A stretch of 64,000 nucleotides of DNA from JADJPO01 sp963724535. GTDB taxonomy: Bacteria > Actinomycetota > Actinomycetes > Actinomycetales > Kineosporiaceae. How positions within the stretch are numbered: position 1 is the first letter of the stretch; every line of letters begins with the position of its first letter. Location: the NCBI GenBank assembly GCA_963724535.1, contig CAVRVD010000017.1:310001-374000 (forward strand). The letters run 5' to 3'. The notes below the pieces were generated by a model. The model had not been told where the DNA came from and did not search any database. It saw nothing but the letters and a program-made list of their open reading frames with translations. The position numbers and the translations under genes were made by a program. Shown here piece by piece: positions 46,788 to 54,762 of the stretch.

Positions 46788-48575
46788 TCACCGGTCGACG
46801 AGGGACTCGACCGACCACGGTGAACGCTCCGGCTGGAGGAAGAACGGGGGCTGGAAGGTGAGCAGGCGGGAGTCGTACACGTAGTTCTTCACGTATCCGC
46901 TGTAGATGGTCGAGGAGGTGCCCGTGCCCACCGGACCCCGGTACTTCTGCGCCAGCGAACCGGTGACGTTGAGCTGGGTGGCGGCCGAGCCGGTGCTCAG
47001 CGGAGCCCCGTAGGCCCAGTTCTGCACGATGAAGGAGTGACGAAGGGCCAGGACCGCGGCCTGGATCTGGTGGACGGGCGTGACGCCGGACAGGTTGTTC
47101 CCGGAGGAGGTGACCGGGTGGTAGATCCAGACGTTGTTGCCGGCCACCAGACCGGTCATGTCGGTGCCCGACATGCCGCCGGCGTAGGTGATGTCCCCGG
47201 TGACGACGATGTCGTCCAGGGCGGCGACGGTCACCTGACCGGCGACCTGTCCCTGGACGAACGCGGTCCCTCGGTTGCAGCTGTAGTCGGTAGTGGTGCC
47301 GCCGGTCCACTCCCCCGACTTCGGGTAGCCGACACCGGAGCAGGACCCGCTCTTCTGGTCGACATAGATGACCCTGGGGATCTGGCTGATCGTCTGCGGG
47401 TTCGCGCGGTTGGCCACGTTCAGGCAGCGCGCCGGGGCCGAGGTCGTGTTGGGGCTGTGCACGGTCATGGTCGACCCGCTGAACGTGATCCTCGTGGCGC
47501 CGGTGTAGTAGCAGCCGAGGTTCTTGACGGTGTCCTGGGCGATCGTCTTCAGTGCCTGGTTGCTGACCGGCAGGGAAAGAGGCGCCCCGTAACGCGGCAC
47601 GTTGTTCGAAGGGGTGCCGGAGCCCCGCCAGCAGTTGGCGGTCGGGTTGGTCTGGCAGTAGGGCCAGGACGACTGGGTCTTCGGGTCGGTGAAGTTCACC
47701 GACCCGTTGACCAGGAGCGCGTCGTTGCTGTGCAGCGCTCCGTCGACCCGGTCGCCGGACGTCCAGTTGATCTCCAGGCAGGAGATGTTGCTGACCGTGC
47801 CGGAGGTGATCGACCCCGGGGCGAGGTCCCACTGGTTGCGGGAGGTGTCCCACACCCCGACCGCCGGGCTGGGCCCGGTGAGGGTGAAGCCGTCGCGGCC
47901 GTCGTAGTAGTACCGGCCGCAGGCCTCCTCGGGAGGCATGGCGTAGTAGCGTCTGCTGCCACCGGGACCTGAGGAGCCGTTGACCCGCACGTACACCGGT
48001 GAGGACATCAGCGCCGGGTCGAGGATCTCGATGTCGCTGAAGTAGACGTAGCGTACAAAGCCCACGGGCACGAGCGTCGCGGTGAGCGTGCGGGTCACCG
48101 TCGTGCCGTCGCCGATGGTGCCGCTCTGCCCGGGTCCGCTGATCCCGGTGACCTGGAGGTGGATCCGGCCGGTCTGGGCGATGTCGGTGGGGTTGAGCAG
48201 CTGATAGCGGTAGCGGGCGCCGGCGCCGCCGGTGCCCTGTACCCGCTGGCCGGGACCGGTGGCGGTCAGGGCGGGGTTGGCCGGGTCAGTGTTGCCGCCC
48301 GTCCAGTAGTTGCCGCCGGTGGCGTTCAACCGGGCGATGTACTCATCGACGCCGGCCTGCGCCGCGGCGTAGGCCGTCTTGGCGTCCTGGCCGGTGCGGC
48401 CCGCGACAGTACCGCTGAGCACGACGTAGAGCGCGACGGTGAGGAAGGCGGTGACCAACGTCATCGCCACCACCACCGACACCAGGGCGATTCCGGCCTC
48501 GTCGCGGACGCGTCGACGGCCACCGGGGTGCAACACGGCGTGTGACCTCCTGGCTGATGGGACGGTGCGCGTCAT
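46788..48575 (-). CDS. pilX: Large PilX-like minor pilin / pilus tip protein
   Basis: 595 residues. A basic leader and RDEAGIALVSVVVAMTLVTAFL (about 24-45) form a class III-like membrane segment as in PilX. The bulk is extracellular, Gly/Ser/Thr-rich, with many cysteines and a C-terminal beta-repeat-like stretch (DDIVVTGDITYAGGMSG, AGNNVWIYHPV). Pseudomonas PilX is under 200 residues, so this is a greatly enlarged form. ATGA overlap with the pilW-like gene. Role in pilus priming or adhesion is inferred. Confidence 0.8.
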   Translation of the reverse strand: MTRTVPSARRSHAVLHPGGRRRVRDEAGIALVSVVVAMTLVTAFLTVALYVVLSGTVAGRTGQDAKTAYAAAQAGVDEYIARLNATGGNYWTGGNTDPANPALTATGPGQRVQGTGGAGARYRYQLLNPTDIAQTGRIHLQVTGISGPGQSGTIGDGTTVTRTLTATLVPVGFVRYVYFSDIEILDPALMSSPVYVRVNGSSGPGGSRRYYAMPPEEACGRYYYDGRDGFTLTGPSPAVGVWDTSRNQWDLAPGSITSGTVSNISCLEINWTSGDRVDGALHSNDALLVNGSVNFTDPKTQSSWPYCQTNPTANCWRGSGTPSNNVPRYGAPLSLPVSNQALKTIAQDTVKNLGCYYTGATRITFSGSTMTVHSPNTTSAPARCLNVANRANPQTISQIPRVIYVDQKSGSCSGVGYPKSGEWTGGTTTDYSCNRGTAFVQGQVAGQVTVAALDDIVVTGDITYAGGMSGTDMTGLVAGNNVWIYHPVTSSGNNLSGVTPVHQIQAAVLALRHSFIVQNWAYGAPLSTGSAATQLNVTGSLAQKYRGPVGTGTSSTIYSGYVKNYVYDSRLLTFQPPFFLQPERSPWSVESLVDR

Positions 48576-49309
48576 AGGGCGTTGCTGAGGGTCACCCGGT
48601 CGAGCACCGTCGAGCCGGGAACGTCGGGATTGGTCGGGTTCTGTGCCGTGATCAGCATCTGGACGCTGTTCACCTGCGGCAGCGTGGCGCCGGCCAACCC
48701 GGAGGAGCCCGCGGTGAGCGAGGGCACCGGGGTGGCGCCGACGCTGATCTGCGCGGTGTTGTAGTAGCTGAACTGCGGCGCCGTCGTGGTCTTCATGACG
48801 CACCTGACCTCGGGGGCCGCGGTCCAGGTCCAGAACGGGCCACCCGCCGGCGGAGAGGTCACGGCCGCTCCGACGATCCGGCTCTGGGTGAGGCACTTGG
48901 TGGTCGGGTCCCAGAAGTACCGCACCCGCGTCGGAGCCAGCGCGGCGGTCGCCGCGGCGCCGGTCCGGTTGAGCAGTGCGTAGAAGGCGATCTCGTCCGG
49001 CTTGGCCGTGAGGACCGCCGCGGGTTCGCCGGCCGGACGGACCCCGACCCGCAGGGCCGTGGTGATGATCTCGGCCGCCCCACGCACCTCCCGGGTGTTC
49101 CCCGCCCGCACGGTCGACTCCCGGGTCGTCGATGCCGTGACGATCACCACGACGGCGACCGCGGCCAGCACCATCACCGAGATCGATGCGGCGACCACCA
49201 GCTCGACCACCGTCATGCCGGCCTCACGCCGTTCGGGCGGGGCAGCTGCGGACCTGTCGCCGCTACCGCCGCCGCCGCTGACAGCGCCGCCGGCCTCCCG
49301 GCGGCTCAC
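48572..49309 (-). CDS. pilW: PilW-like minor pilin
   Basis: 245 residues. A 31-residue leader ends REAG, with cleavage before MTVVELVVAASISVMVLAAV, keeping the Glu at +5. Four cysteines or fewer in the exposed part. Overlaps pilV (four bases) and pilX (four bases). Part of the minor pilin operon pilV-pilW-pilX. Placement in the family rests on the class III signal and order. Confidence 0.85.
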   Translation of the reverse strand: MSRREAGGAVSGGGGSGDRSAAAPPERREAGMTVVELVVAASISVMVLAAVAVVVIVTASTTRESTVRAGNTREVRGAAEIITTALRVGVRPAGEPAAVLTAKPDEIAFYALLNRTGAAATAALAPTRVRYFWDPTTKCLTQSRIVGAAVTSPPAGGPFWTWTAAPEVRCVMKTTTAPQFSYYNTAQISVGATPVPSLTAGSSGLAGATLPQVNSVQMLITAQNPTNPDVPGSTVLDRVTLSNAL

Positions 49310-50595
49310 GGTGTCTCCGCCACGACGACGCTGGCTGGTGAGCCGTCCAGGGTGACCATGGTGCCCCCGCTGCCGTCAGGTGAGGTCGCGATGGTCCATG
49401 TCCCGTGCGGCAGCAGAACGCTCACTCCACCGACCTGGCTGCTCGGCAGGGTGTGGGTCTCGCCGCCCGGGCAGGCCGGCACCGGGGTGGAGGTGCTGTC
49501 GGGGGCATGGACGGCGTACAGGGGTCGACCCGCTGTCGAGACTCCACCGACCCGGACGTCGACGGTGGCGGTGGCCATCGGCACCTGCACCGTGGACGGC
49601 GTCGGCAGGTCGACGACGATGGTCGACGCGGCCGTCTTGGCGTCGTGGCAGGTGCCCGCCCAGAACGTGCGTTGGGTCGGGAACAGGTTGCGGACCTCGC
49701 CTGGGAACCCGGTGACACACGCCGAGGTCGGGCCGCAGCCCGGAAGCACGGCATCGGTGACGTAGGAGCTGCGCATCATCAAGGCCACGTCGGTGGGCAT
49801 CGTGGCACCCGCGAGCCCGCCGGGTGCCACGGTGATCTGGGTGGCGGTGTCGTAGAGCAGGTCGGCGTGCGCGACGGCCCCGGCCGACACTCCGACCGAG
49901 CCGACGGTCTCGAGCTGAGTGTCGCTCGCGCCGAGGAAGCCGGCCTCGTTCAGCTGGACGGTGTAGGTGCCGACCGCGAGCTGGCTGAAGACCGCGCACC
50001 CGTCGGCGCCGGTGGTCACGGTGGCGCCCCCGGGCGAGAGCACGACCGGGATGCCGTCTGCGGCGCTCGCGTCGGCCCGGGAGACCTTGACCGCGAGCGT
50101 GCCCTTGGTGGAGTCGAGCACATTGGTGCCGACGGCCTTGAGCGTGTCCGCCCGAATCGGTGGCACGGCACCCATCGACGGCCAGGACACCCTGACGGTC
50201 ACCAGCTTGTAGGCCAGTTCGTCGCTGGTCGAGCCGCACAGGCTGGCGGCGGAGCCGGACGCAACCAGGGCAGCGTTCTGCCGGATGGTGAACACGGTCG
50301 TGCCCACCGTCGCCGAGCTCAGCTGGAGGCCGTCGGGGATGTCGTTGATCGCCGTCCCCCGGATCGCCTCGATCTGACGGTTGGCCAGGCTCGCCGCGGC
50401 GACCCGTAGATCGTTCTGGCGGGTGCCCTGGGTGATCCGCAGCAGCATGGCCAGGGTGAAGGCGACGACGATGGCGAACACCACCATCGCGGCCAGGACC
50501 TCGACCAGCGAGAAGCCCTCGTCCCGGACGGCGCGGGAGGTGGACCGCTCGGGCCACCGCGACGACGTCGGACGTGGCACGTGGTTCTCGGACAT
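49306..50595 (-). CDS. pilV: PilV-like minor pilin with Cna-B/carboxypeptidase-regulatory-like domain
   Basis: 429 residues. Prepilin signal RDEG before FSLVEVLAAMVVFAIVVAF. After about 150 residues comes a beta-sandwich candidate LAVKVSRADASAADGIPVVL, SPGGATVTTGADGCAVFSQL and AVGTYTVQLNEAGFLG, resembling carboxypeptidase-regulatory/Cna-B folds, then another beta-rich region to GTWTIATSPDGSGGTMVTLD. Surface adhesin-like. ATG 50595 chosen over GTG 50601 because AGGGGG precedes it by five bases. Confidence 0.82.
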   Translation of the reverse strand: MSENHVPRPTSSRWPERSTSRAVRDEGFSLVEVLAAMVVFAIVVAFTLAMLLRITQGTRQNDLRVAAASLANRQIEAIRGTAINDIPDGLQLSSATVGTTVFTIRQNAALVASGSAASLCGSTSDELAYKLVTVRVSWPSMGAVPPIRADTLKAVGTNVLDSTKGTLAVKVSRADASAADGIPVVLSPGGATVTTGADGCAVFSQLAVGTYTVQLNEAGFLGASDTQLETVGSVGVSAGAVAHADLLYDTATQITVAPGGLAGATMPTDVALMMRSSYVTDAVLPGCGPTSACVTGFPGEVRNLFPTQRTFWAGTCHDAKTAASTIVVDLPTPSTVQVPMATATVDVRVGGVSTAGRPLYAVHAPDSTSTPVPACPGGETHTLPSSQVGGVSVLLPHGTWTIATSPDGSGGTMVTLDGSPASVVVAETP

Positions 50596-50733
50596 CTCCA
50601 CCCCCTTTCCGGATCGTTCGACGTTGCGGTGTGCCGCACTCCAGGACAGCTCTGTTGCGCCTCGACGCCACTGGGCCTCGGCTTGAGCGTGACGCGTGGA
50701 GGAACGCTCACTCGGAGCAGTCTGCGGTCAGCC

Positions 50734-50769
50734 GTGAGGGGACGGCCCCGATCGGGACCGTCCCCTCAC
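50734..50769 (-). terminator. Strong hairpin after pilA
   Basis: GTGAGGGGACGG (50734-50745) and CCGTCCCCTCAC (50758-50769) form a perfect 12-bp stem with a 12-base loop, 17 bases after the pilA stop. There is no U-run. It probably ends most pilA transcripts or protects their 3' ends, leaving some read-through to pilV-W-X. Confidence 0.75.
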
Positions 50770-50786
50770 CCAGCTGCGGTGGTGGA

Positions 50787-51221
50787 CTAGCAGACGCCCT
50801 TCTGGAGGCCTCCGGCTGCGGAGTACTTCCAGGTCTGGTCGGCGGCTGCGGCGCCGCTGCCCGCGGTGTTCACCAGCGCGATGCACCAGCTGGTCGCGGT
50901 CGCGGTGTTCGGGAACGCGGCGGCGAGGTCGATCGTCGGCTGGCTGCGCCGACCCACGACCTGGCCGGCGACCTCGAAGTTCTCACCGTTGCGGACAACG
51001 GTGGGAGCGGCGGTGTTGTCGACGAAGTAGGTGGCGATCTCCTTGCCCAACGTGGTGACGTCGGCCTTGGTGGCCGAGTCCTGCGCCTTGGCCCGCTGGT
51101 TGAGGAAGACCGGGATGGCGATCGCTGCCAGGATGCCGATGATGATCATGACCACGAGGAGCTCGATGAGGGTGAAGCCCTCGTCCTTCTCCTTCATGGA
51201 CTTGTGGATGCGAGCGAGCAT
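50787..51221 (-). CDS. pilA: Type IV major pilin PilA
   Basis: 144 residues. A 15-residue charged leader MLARIHKSMKEKDEG is cut before FTLIELLVVMIIIGILAAIA, the classic type IV pilin helix with Glu5. The head domain has two cysteines (SWCIALVN and the terminal GVC) that could form the disulfide loop. AAGGAG lies nine bases before the ATG. Its own upstream gap and the strong downstream hairpin suggest it is the abundant subunit. Confidence 0.94.
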   Translation of the reverse strand: MLARIHKSMKEKDEGFTLIELLVVMIIIGILAAIAIPVFLNQRAKAQDSATKADVTTLGKEIATYFVDNTAAPTVVRNGENFEVAGQVVGRRSQPTIDLAAAFPNTATATSWCIALVNTAGSGAAAADQTWKYSAAGGLQKGVC

Positions 51222-51304
51222 CTGGGTGCTCTCCTTAGGTGTTCTCAGGTCGGTTCCGACCGGTCCGGGCTGGCCGGAGCGGGCGGCGTGCGATGACAGG
51301 AGAG

Positions 51305-51332
51305 GCATCGGCCGGCGGGTGAACGAACTTGA
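51305..51332 (-). promoter_or_regulatory. Sigma-28-like promoter candidate for pilA
   Basis: Minus-strand TCAA (51332-51329), a 16-base spacer and GCCGATGC (51312-51305) resemble the FliA/WhiG pattern TAAA-N15/16-GCCGATAA, 84 bases before the pilA start. Three mismatches; suggestive only. Confidence 0.3.
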
Positions 51333-51437
51333 AGCCCGTCGCCCGTTAGGCCCAGAGAGCTCAGGGGCGAGCCGCAGCCTGACCGGGACCGCTCGCTGTG
51401 CCCGCCGACTCACCGTCGCGCGGCGAGCCGGGCTGGG

Positions 51438-51881
51438 TCAGGGCAGGGTGGGCGAGGTACAGGTCCCGCTCTCCAGCCCGTTGTTGGCCGACATCTTGAA
51501 GGTGCGCACCGCGCCGTTGGGGTTGGTGAGCGCGAGGCACCAGGCGCTCGGCGTCCACCCGGTCGTCGTCACGTTCGCGGGGTCGCCTCCGGCGATCACG
51601 GTGCCGAAGCTGGCCGCCCCGACGTCGATTCCGCCGACCTGGAACCGGTCGGACACGAGCGTCACGGTGGGCGGCGTGGACGACTCGCGCATCCAGCTGC
51701 CGACCTCGAGACCGAGCCGCCGGGTGTCGGTGCGGGTGGCCGTGTCGCGCGCCTTGGCCCGCTGGCTGATAATGGTCGGAATGCTGATCGCCGCCAGCAC
51801 GGCCAGGATGATCATGACGATAAGCATCTCCAGGACGGTGAAGCCACTCTCTGACCGCCCGGGCCAGCCTCGGCTGATCAT
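51438..51881 (-). CDS. pilE: Second type IV pilin
   Basis: 147 residues. Leader MISRGWPGRSESG, then FTVLEMLIVMIILAVLAAIS and a head domain with two cysteines (AWCLALTN, GTCTSP) in the same layout as PilA; WCxALxN is shared by both. The heads otherwise differ clearly. It may be a second major or a minor pilin. Located between pilC and pilA. Confidence 0.9.
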   Translation of the reverse strand: MISRGWPGRSESGFTVLEMLIVMIILAVLAAISIPTIISQRAKARDTATRTDTRRLGLEVGSWMRESSTPPTVTLVSDRFQVGGIDVGAASFGTVIAGGDPANVTTTGWTPSAWCLALTNPNGAVRTFKMSANNGLESGTCTSPTLP

Positions 51882-51962
51882 GTCCTCACCGCCGCGCCTT
51901 TCGGTCCTGCCATCGGATGCCCGACCCCCCCTGCGCCACCCGGGTGACTAGTGGTTTGGTGA

Positions 51963-53186
51963 CTACTTGATGAGGTTGAACACGGAGAAGATCGGCATAT
52001 ACATCGCGACGATCATCGCGCCGATGATGCCGCCCAGAACGGCGATCATCAGCGGTTCGATGAGGCTGGTCAGCGCCTCCGCCGTGGCCTCGACCTCCTG
52101 GTCGTAGAAGTCCGAGATCTTGTGCAGCATCGCGTCCATGGCGCCGGTGTCCTCGCCGACTGCCAGCATCTGCACCACCATCGGCGGGAAGACGGGGTGC
52201 TGAGACAGCGGCGCCGTCAGCGACTCCCCACGCCGGACGTTCTCCTCGACCGCCTTCGCCGCGTCCCTGATCACGATGTTGCCGCTGGTGTCGCCGACGA
52301 TCTCCAGGCTGTGCAGGATCGGCACCCCCGAGTGCAGCATGGTGCCGAGGTTGCGGGTGAACCGACTGATCGCGATCTTGCGGATCAGGGCGCCGAAGAT
52401 CGGCAGCTTGAGCTTGAGCGGGTCGACCACCCGGCGCACCCGCTCCGCGCGACGCACCCGCTTCCACACCGCGACACCGAGCACCCCGAGGACCACGATG
52501 ACCGGACCGGCCAGCTTGAGCGCCTCGGAGAGCCACACCAGCACCCGGGTCGGGGCCGGCAGCTCGCCGCCGAGATCGGCGAACATCTTGGCGAAGATCG
52601 GCACGATGAACAGCAGCATGCCCGCCACCGCAAGGATGGCGATCACGAAGACCACGACCGGATAGGTCATCGCCGACTTGATCTTGCCGCGCAGCCGGAC
52701 CTCGGCCTCGTAGTTGGTCGCGATCTGCAGCAGCACCGCGTCGAGGAAGCCGCCGACCTCACCGGCCCGGATCATGTTGATCATGAGCGGTGGGAACACA
52801 TCGGGGTGGCGCGCCATCGCCGTCGACAGCGCCTGCCCGCTCTCGACGGTGCCGCGCACGTCCGCGAGCGTGGTGGCCAGGGTCTTGTTCTCGGTCTGCT
52901 CGGCCAGGATGGCCAGGGCTCGGATCAACGACAGGCCCGAATTGATCATGGTGGCGAACTGTCGGCTCATCACGGCCAGGTCCTTCAACCCGACCCCGCC
53001 GCCGAACGGCAGGGAGATCTCCTTGTTCATGCCGGAGTTGGCCTGACGCACCGAGACCGGCGCATAGCCCATGCCGCGCAGCTTCTGGATCAGTGCTGCC
53101 TCGGTGGGGGCGTCGAGCCGGCCGCTGACCAGCATGCCCCTGCGGTCCCGGACCGAGTACTCGAACGTCTTGGTGGCGGTGCTCAT
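51963..53186 (-). CDS. pilC: Type IV pilus inner-membrane platform protein PilC
   Basis: 407 residues of the GspF/PilC family: two repeated domains (about 70-195 and 275-395) with LAVMSRQFATMINSGLSLIRAL and FTRNLGTMLHSGVPILHSLE, each followed by membrane helices. It couples the ATPases to pilin insertion. ATG 53186 opens with STATKTFEYSVRDRRG, typical for the family. Confidence 0.95.
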   Translation of the reverse strand: MSTATKTFEYSVRDRRGMLVSGRLDAPTEAALIQKLRGMGYAPVSVRQANSGMNKEISLPFGGGVGLKDLAVMSRQFATMINSGLSLIRALAILAEQTENKTLATTLADVRGTVESGQALSTAMARHPDVFPPLMINMIRAGEVGGFLDAVLLQIATNYEAEVRLRGKIKSAMTYPVVVFVIAILAVAGMLLFIVPIFAKMFADLGGELPAPTRVLVWLSEALKLAGPVIVVLGVLGVAVWKRVRRAERVRRVVDPLKLKLPIFGALIRKIAISRFTRNLGTMLHSGVPILHSLEIVGDTSGNIVIRDAAKAVEENVRRGESLTAPLSQHPVFPPMVVQMLAVGEDTGAMDAMLHKISDFYDQEVEATAEALTSLIEPLMIAVLGGIIGAMIVAMYMPIFSVFNLIK

Positions 53187-53215
53187 CCTGGCTGTCTCCC
53201 TGCGCTCGAACCTGC

Positions 53216-54637
53216 TCAGGCCCGGCCGACGAGCCGGTTGAAGTCCTCGAGGTGGTGGCACTTCTCCCGGCCCTGCTCGAGGCTGATCCGGTTCGAGCGG
53301 ACCAGCTCGGCCAGGTGCTGGTCGAGGGTGTTCATGCCGTACTGCGCTCCCGCCTGCAGGGCGGAGTAGATCTGGTGGGTCTTGCCCTCGCGGATCAGGT
53401 TGCGGATGGCCGGCGTGGCCACCATGACCTCGATGGCAGCGGCCCGGCCCCGGCCGTCGGTGGTCTTGCACAGGGTCTGGCAGACCACGCCCTGGACGGC
53501 ACCGGCCAGCTGCACCCGGACCTGCTGCTGCTGGTGCGGGGGGAAGACGTCGATGACCCGGTCGATGGTCTGCCCGGCGTCCTGGGTATGCAGCGTCGCG
53601 AAGACCAAATGGCCTGTCTCAGCGGCAGTCAGGGCCACCGAGATGGTCTCCAGGTCCCGCATCTCACCGACCAGGATGATGTCCGGGTCCTGGCGCAGCA
53701 CGTGCTTGAGGGCGTTGGCGAAGGACTTGGTGTCCTCCCCGACCTCACGCTGGTTGACCATGCAGGACTTGTGCCGGTGCAAGAACTCGATCGGGTCCTC
53801 GACGGTCATGATGTGGTCGCGGCGGGTCCGGTTGGCCAGGTCGATCAGCGCGGCCAGGGTCGTGGACTTGCCGGACCCGGTCGGACCGGTCACCAGCACC
53901 ATGCCCCGGGGGAGCTTGGAGAACTGGGACACCGACTGTGGTATACCGAGCTTCTCCAGGCCGTGGATCTCGTACGGGATCCGCCGGAACGCCGCCCCCA
54001 GGGTCTCCCGCTGCTGGTACAGGTTGACCCGGAACCGGGCTTGACCGGGCAACGAGTAGGCGAAGTCGAGCTCCAGCTCGGCCTCGAACCGCTCGCGCTG
54101 CTTCTGGGTGAGCATCGAGTAGATCACCCGATGCAGCACCGGCGGGGTCAGCGGCTCGTACCCATGCATGGCGGCCAGGTCACCGTTGATCCGCAGCAGC
54201 GGAGGGGCACCCCCGGTGAAGTGGACGTCGGAGGCACCCACCTCGATCGAGGCCGCCAGGACCTCGTTCAGATCGACGTCACCGTCCTGCGGACGCTGCT
54301 CGGTGGAGGCCCGCTCGTAGTTGCCGGTCCCCGCCTGGGTGGGTGCCCCTGCAGCGGCATCCGGTTGCCCGACGCCCTGTTGCGCACCGCCCGGTTGCGG
54401 CATGACCTGCTCCGGCATGACCTGCTCCGGCATGACCTGATGCGATATGCCTTGGTGCGGAATGGGCGGTGACAGGACGGCCGGTTGCGGGACGGCCCGC
54501 TGCGGGGCCGACTCCTGGCCCGGCCACGACCCGGACCCAGACATCGGCGCCGGGCGCCTCCCAGAGCCCGGCTGCATCGGCACCTCTGGGTATGGCTGCT
54601 GGCTCGAGTGGTCCTGCGGCACTGCGCTGTTGTCCAC
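53216..54637 (-). CDS. pilT: Pilus retraction ATPase PilT with Gln/Pro-rich N-terminal extension
   Basis: 473 residues. The last 350 or so are PilT: Walker A GPTGSGKSTTLAAL, Asp box VEDPIEFLH, Walker B and His box LRQDPDIILVGEMRD and TLHTQDAGQTIDRVID, with the C-terminal region where PilT usually has AIRNLIREGK. About 115 residues ahead are disordered, rich in Pro and Gln, with an EQVMP repeat. It depolymerises pili, giving twitching and DNA uptake. Its 3' end is 29 bases from pilC. Confidence 0.93.
   Translation of the reverse strand: MDNSAVPQDHSSQQPYPEVPMQPGSGRRPAPMSGSGSWPGQESAPQRAVPQPAVLSPPIPHQGISHQVMPEQVMPEQVMPQPGGAQQGVGQPDAAAGAPTQAGTGNYERASTEQRPQDGDVDLNEVLAASIEVGASDVHFTGGAPPLLRINGDLAAMHGYEPLTPPVLHRVIYSMLTQKQRERFEAELELDFAYSLPGQARFRVNLYQQRETLGAAFRRIPYEIHGLEKLGIPQSVSQFSKLPRGMVLVTGPTGSGKSTTLAALIDLANRTRRDHIMTVEDPIEFLHRHKSCMVNQREVGEDTKSFANALKHVLRQDPDIILVGEMRDLETISVALTAAETGHLVFATLHTQDAGQTIDRVIDVFPPHQQQQVRVQLAGAVQGVVCQTLCKTTDGRGRAAAIEVMVATPAIRNLIREGKTHQIYSALQAGAQYGMNTLDQHLAELVRSNRISLEQGREKCHHLEDFNRLVGRA
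54399..54443 (-). repeat. 15-bp tandem repeat in pilT 5' part
   Basis: Unit ggcatgacctgctcc is at 54399-54413 and 54414-54428, with a diverged third copy to 54443. It encodes the VMPEQ repeats of the PilT N-terminal extension. Confidence 0.85.
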
Positions 54638-54762
54638 GTGATGCTCCTTCAGCTACCTGGACGGCCTCGCGATGGCCGCATAGTCGCAGCAGCCCTGACG
54701 TTGCATCGGCCCCCGGCCCGGTCCGCTTGAGAGGGGATCGGCGGCGCCGCGACCCGTCGGGG

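Noticed and set aside
51882..51962. Possible cyclic-di-GMP riboswitch before the second pilin gene
   Set aside because: GATGGCAGGACCGAAAGG recalls tetraloop hairpins, but the GEMM core strings are missing and the leader is too short.
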